Part shown: positions 6,614-7,686 of the stretch, one piece after another | Layout of the letters: every line of letters starts with the position of its first letter | Numbering within the stretch: the stretch's first letter is position 1 | Assembly: GCA_016710525.1 (NCBI GenBank) | Contig: JADJVQ010000108.1 | Coordinates: 1-7,686, forward strand | Source of the DNA: Burkholderiaceae bacterium | GTDB lineage: Bacteria > Pseudomonadota > Gammaproteobacteria > Burkholderiales > Burkholderiaceae_E | Direction: 5' to 3' | DNA length: 7,686 bases | Made by a program: the position numbers and the translations under genes | Notes under the pieces: model-generated | Told to the model about the DNA's origin: nothing | What the model saw: the letters and a program-made list of their open reading frames with translations, nothing else | Database searches by the model: none

Positions 6614-7273
6614 TCAGGTGCCGGAGGCGATGGGGGCGAGCCACGGACGCACACGGTAGTACCGGGTCTCATAGGCTTGGATCGCGTCGAGTCGGCTCAT
6701 GGTGAGGTCGATCTCGTCGATGCCATTGAGCAGCGCCTCGCGGTGATAGTCGCCGACTTCGAAGGCGAACTGCTGCGCATCAGGTGCACTGATGAGCGAG
6801 GTCCGCAGATCGACGGTAAACGTCGGGACCGGAGCGCTCTCAGCCTGTCGCATCAATTCTTCGACATCCGCCGGCGCAAGGGTGATGGCCAGCAGCCCGT
6901 TCTGGAAACAGTTGCCGTAGAAGATGTCGCCGAACGACGGGGCGATGATGCAGCGCACGCCGATGGCATCGAGACACCAGACCGCCGTCTCGCGTGACGA
7001 ACCGCAGCCGAAATTGCTGCCTGCGACAAGGATTTGAGCGCCCTCATAGCGGGGCTGGTTCAGGACGAAGTCGGAGCGAAGGGAGCCGGAGTCGGTCCAG
7101 CGATAGGCTGCGAACGCGTTCTCATGGTATCGCTCCTGGTCGGTTTGTCCGCGTCGATCCGTCCGACCAGCGAGGGGGCTTGATGCGAACGCCGGCGCGA
7201 TGTCGTCGGTGTTCACATCGTTCCAGCGTAACGGAGCAGCAGTCGCGGCCAGCGCGGTGAACGGTCGTCTCAT
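6614..7273 (-). CDS. leuD: 3-isopropylmalate dehydratase small subunit (LeuD-type hydro-lyase subunit)
   Basis: The 219-residue protein is the swivel (aconitase C-terminal) domain that completes the active site of the LeuC-type [4Fe-4S] large subunit. Visible signatures are NDVNTDDIAPAF at 18-29 (classic N-x-DTD-x-I-P), DFVLNQPRYEGAQILVAGSN (68-87), FGCGSSRE at 88-95 with the substrate-binding Ser-Ser-Arg, and IIAPSFGDIFYGNCFQNGLL (109-128). E. coli LeuD has 201 residues; the extra here is partly around residues 30-50 and partly at the C-terminus. After SSRE there is Thr96 where the classical LeuD has His (SSREHAPWAL). In the family this pair isomerises 2- to 3-isopropylmalate in leucine synthesis, but paralogs hydrate citraconate or dimethylmaleate. 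The ATG at 7273 overlaps the LeuC stop as ATGA, with AGGAG seven bases before it. No leuB or leuA is seen, so a biosynthetic role is not proven and the symbol names the family. Confidence 0.88.
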   Translation of the reverse strand: MRRPFTALAATAAPLRWNDVNTDDIAPAFASSPLAGRTDRRGQTDQERYHENAFAAYRWTDSGSLRSDFVLNQPRYEGAQILVAGSNFGCGSSRETAVWCLDAIGVRCIIAPSFGDIFYGNCFQNGLLAITLAPADVEELMRQAESAPVPTFTVDLRTSLISAPDAQQFAFEVGDYHREALLNGIDEIDLTMSRLDAIQAYETRYYRVRPWLAPIASGT

Positions 7274-7686
7274 GTTGTCGCTCCTGCTGCGTTTCTGCCG
7301 TCGCCGGGTTCCGTGATGGGCGCAAGAGCACGGACATCGATGAACCGGCCGGCGATTCCAGCCGCGGCCGCCATCGCCGGACTCACGAGATGGGTCCGCG
7401 AGCCCAGACCCTGACGGTTCTCGAAGTTCCGATTGGAGGTCGACGCGCAGCGCTCACCGCTTGCCACGTTGTCGTGCGGGCTCGCGAAGCACATCGAACA
7501 GCCGGCGTCGCGCCACTCGAAGCCGGCGTCGATGAAGACGCGGTCGAGTCCTTCGGCTTCGGCGGCTTGCTTTATCAGGCCGGATCCAGGGACGACCATG
7601 CCGTGCACGCCGGGCGCAAGATGGCGGCCACGCGCAACGTCGGCGGCACTTCGAAGGTCAGCGAGGCGAGCGTTGGTGCATGACCC
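7270..7686 (-). CDS. leuC: 3-isopropylmalate dehydratase large subunit (LeuC-type), C-terminal part, runs off window
   Basis: Only the last 138 codons are present; the reading frame is open to the right edge, so this is a partial gene (the family has about 465 residues). The visible part begins exactly at GSCTNARLADLR, whose Cys is one of the three [4Fe-4S] ligands. The other two are in GCSMC (about 55-59 of the visible part). GMVVPGSGLIKQAAEAEGLD, FIDAGFEWRDAGCSMC, GERCASTSNRNFENRQG and RTHLVSPAMAAAAGIAG follow the E. coli LeuC C-terminus very closely, so cluster binding and dehydratase chemistry are expected in the cytoplasm with the LeuD-type partner. After GRFIDVR an extra tail of about 22 residues (ending in AAGATT) extends past the usual end. 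The stop TGA (7272-7270) overlaps the partner's ATG. Confidence 0.92.
   Translation of the reverse strand, partial: GSCTNARLADLRSAADVARGRHLAPGVHGMVVPGSGLIKQAAEAEGLDRVFIDAGFEWRDAGCSMCFASPHDNVASGERCASTSNRNFENRQGLGSRTHLVSPAMAAAAGIAGRFIDVRALAPITEPGDGRNAAGATT
7281..7285 (-). promoter_or_regulatory. Ribosome binding site for the LeuD-type subunit
   Basis: AGGAG on the minus strand, seven bases before the ATG at 7273 and inside the last codons of the LeuC-type gene. It fixes the start and, with the ATGA overlap, suggests coupled synthesis of the two subunits. Confidence 0.65.

Overview
The window is GC-rich, densely coded, double-stranded bacterial chromosome. Gene content (a YfcG-type glutathione transferase, a HAMP-PAS-GGDEF-EAL protein, a two-subunit thiamine-diphosphate decarboxylase, a LeuCD pair) and codon use fit a proteobacterium, most likely a betaproteobacterium of the Burkholderiales type; this assignment is inference. 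I see no tRNA, rRNA, CRISPR array, insertion sequence or phage gene.

Left part (1-3707, all minus strand): the 5' two-thirds of a glutathione-dependent disulfide-bond oxidoreductase gene (runs off the left edge), preceded by a 103-bp gap holding a small hairpin, then a large membrane-bound c-di-GMP enzyme of 1073 residues with a periplasmic sensor region, HAMP, two PAS domains, and GGDEF and EAL domains that both keep their catalytic motifs. Its best start is an ATG at 3707, not the GTG at 3734, because a good ribosome binding site precedes the ATG.

Middle (3897-5053, minus strand): two coupled genes (TGA of the first overlaps ATG of the second) for the alpha and beta subunits of a sulfopyruvate/phosphonopyruvate-decarboxylase-like enzyme. 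No coenzyme M or phosphonate gene is beside them, so the true 2-oxoacid substrate is open. Upstream (5210-about 5661) lies a decayed gene on the same strand: a signal-peptide-like start, a one-base frameshift and an in-frame TAA break what was once a secreted protein of about 148 residues.

Right part (5792-7686): a plus-strand gene for a double-domain carboxymuconolactone-decarboxylase-family protein, starting with GTG behind a strong ribosome binding site and a T-N11-A inverted repeat, converges on a minus-strand leuC-leuD-type pair whose leuC runs off the right edge. The two are again joined by an ATGA overlap. The LeuD has Thr where the classical enzymes have His after the GCGSSRE motif and may belong to a paralogous hydro-lyase rather than to leucine synthesis.

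The three metabolic units (decarboxylase, CMD protein, LeuCD-type hydro-lyase) could belong to an organic-acid catabolic region, but nothing in the window proves one pathway. I do not see a clear new defence or mobile system; the best leads are the substrate of the ThDP enzyme, the LeuCD paralog and the decayed secreted protein gene.
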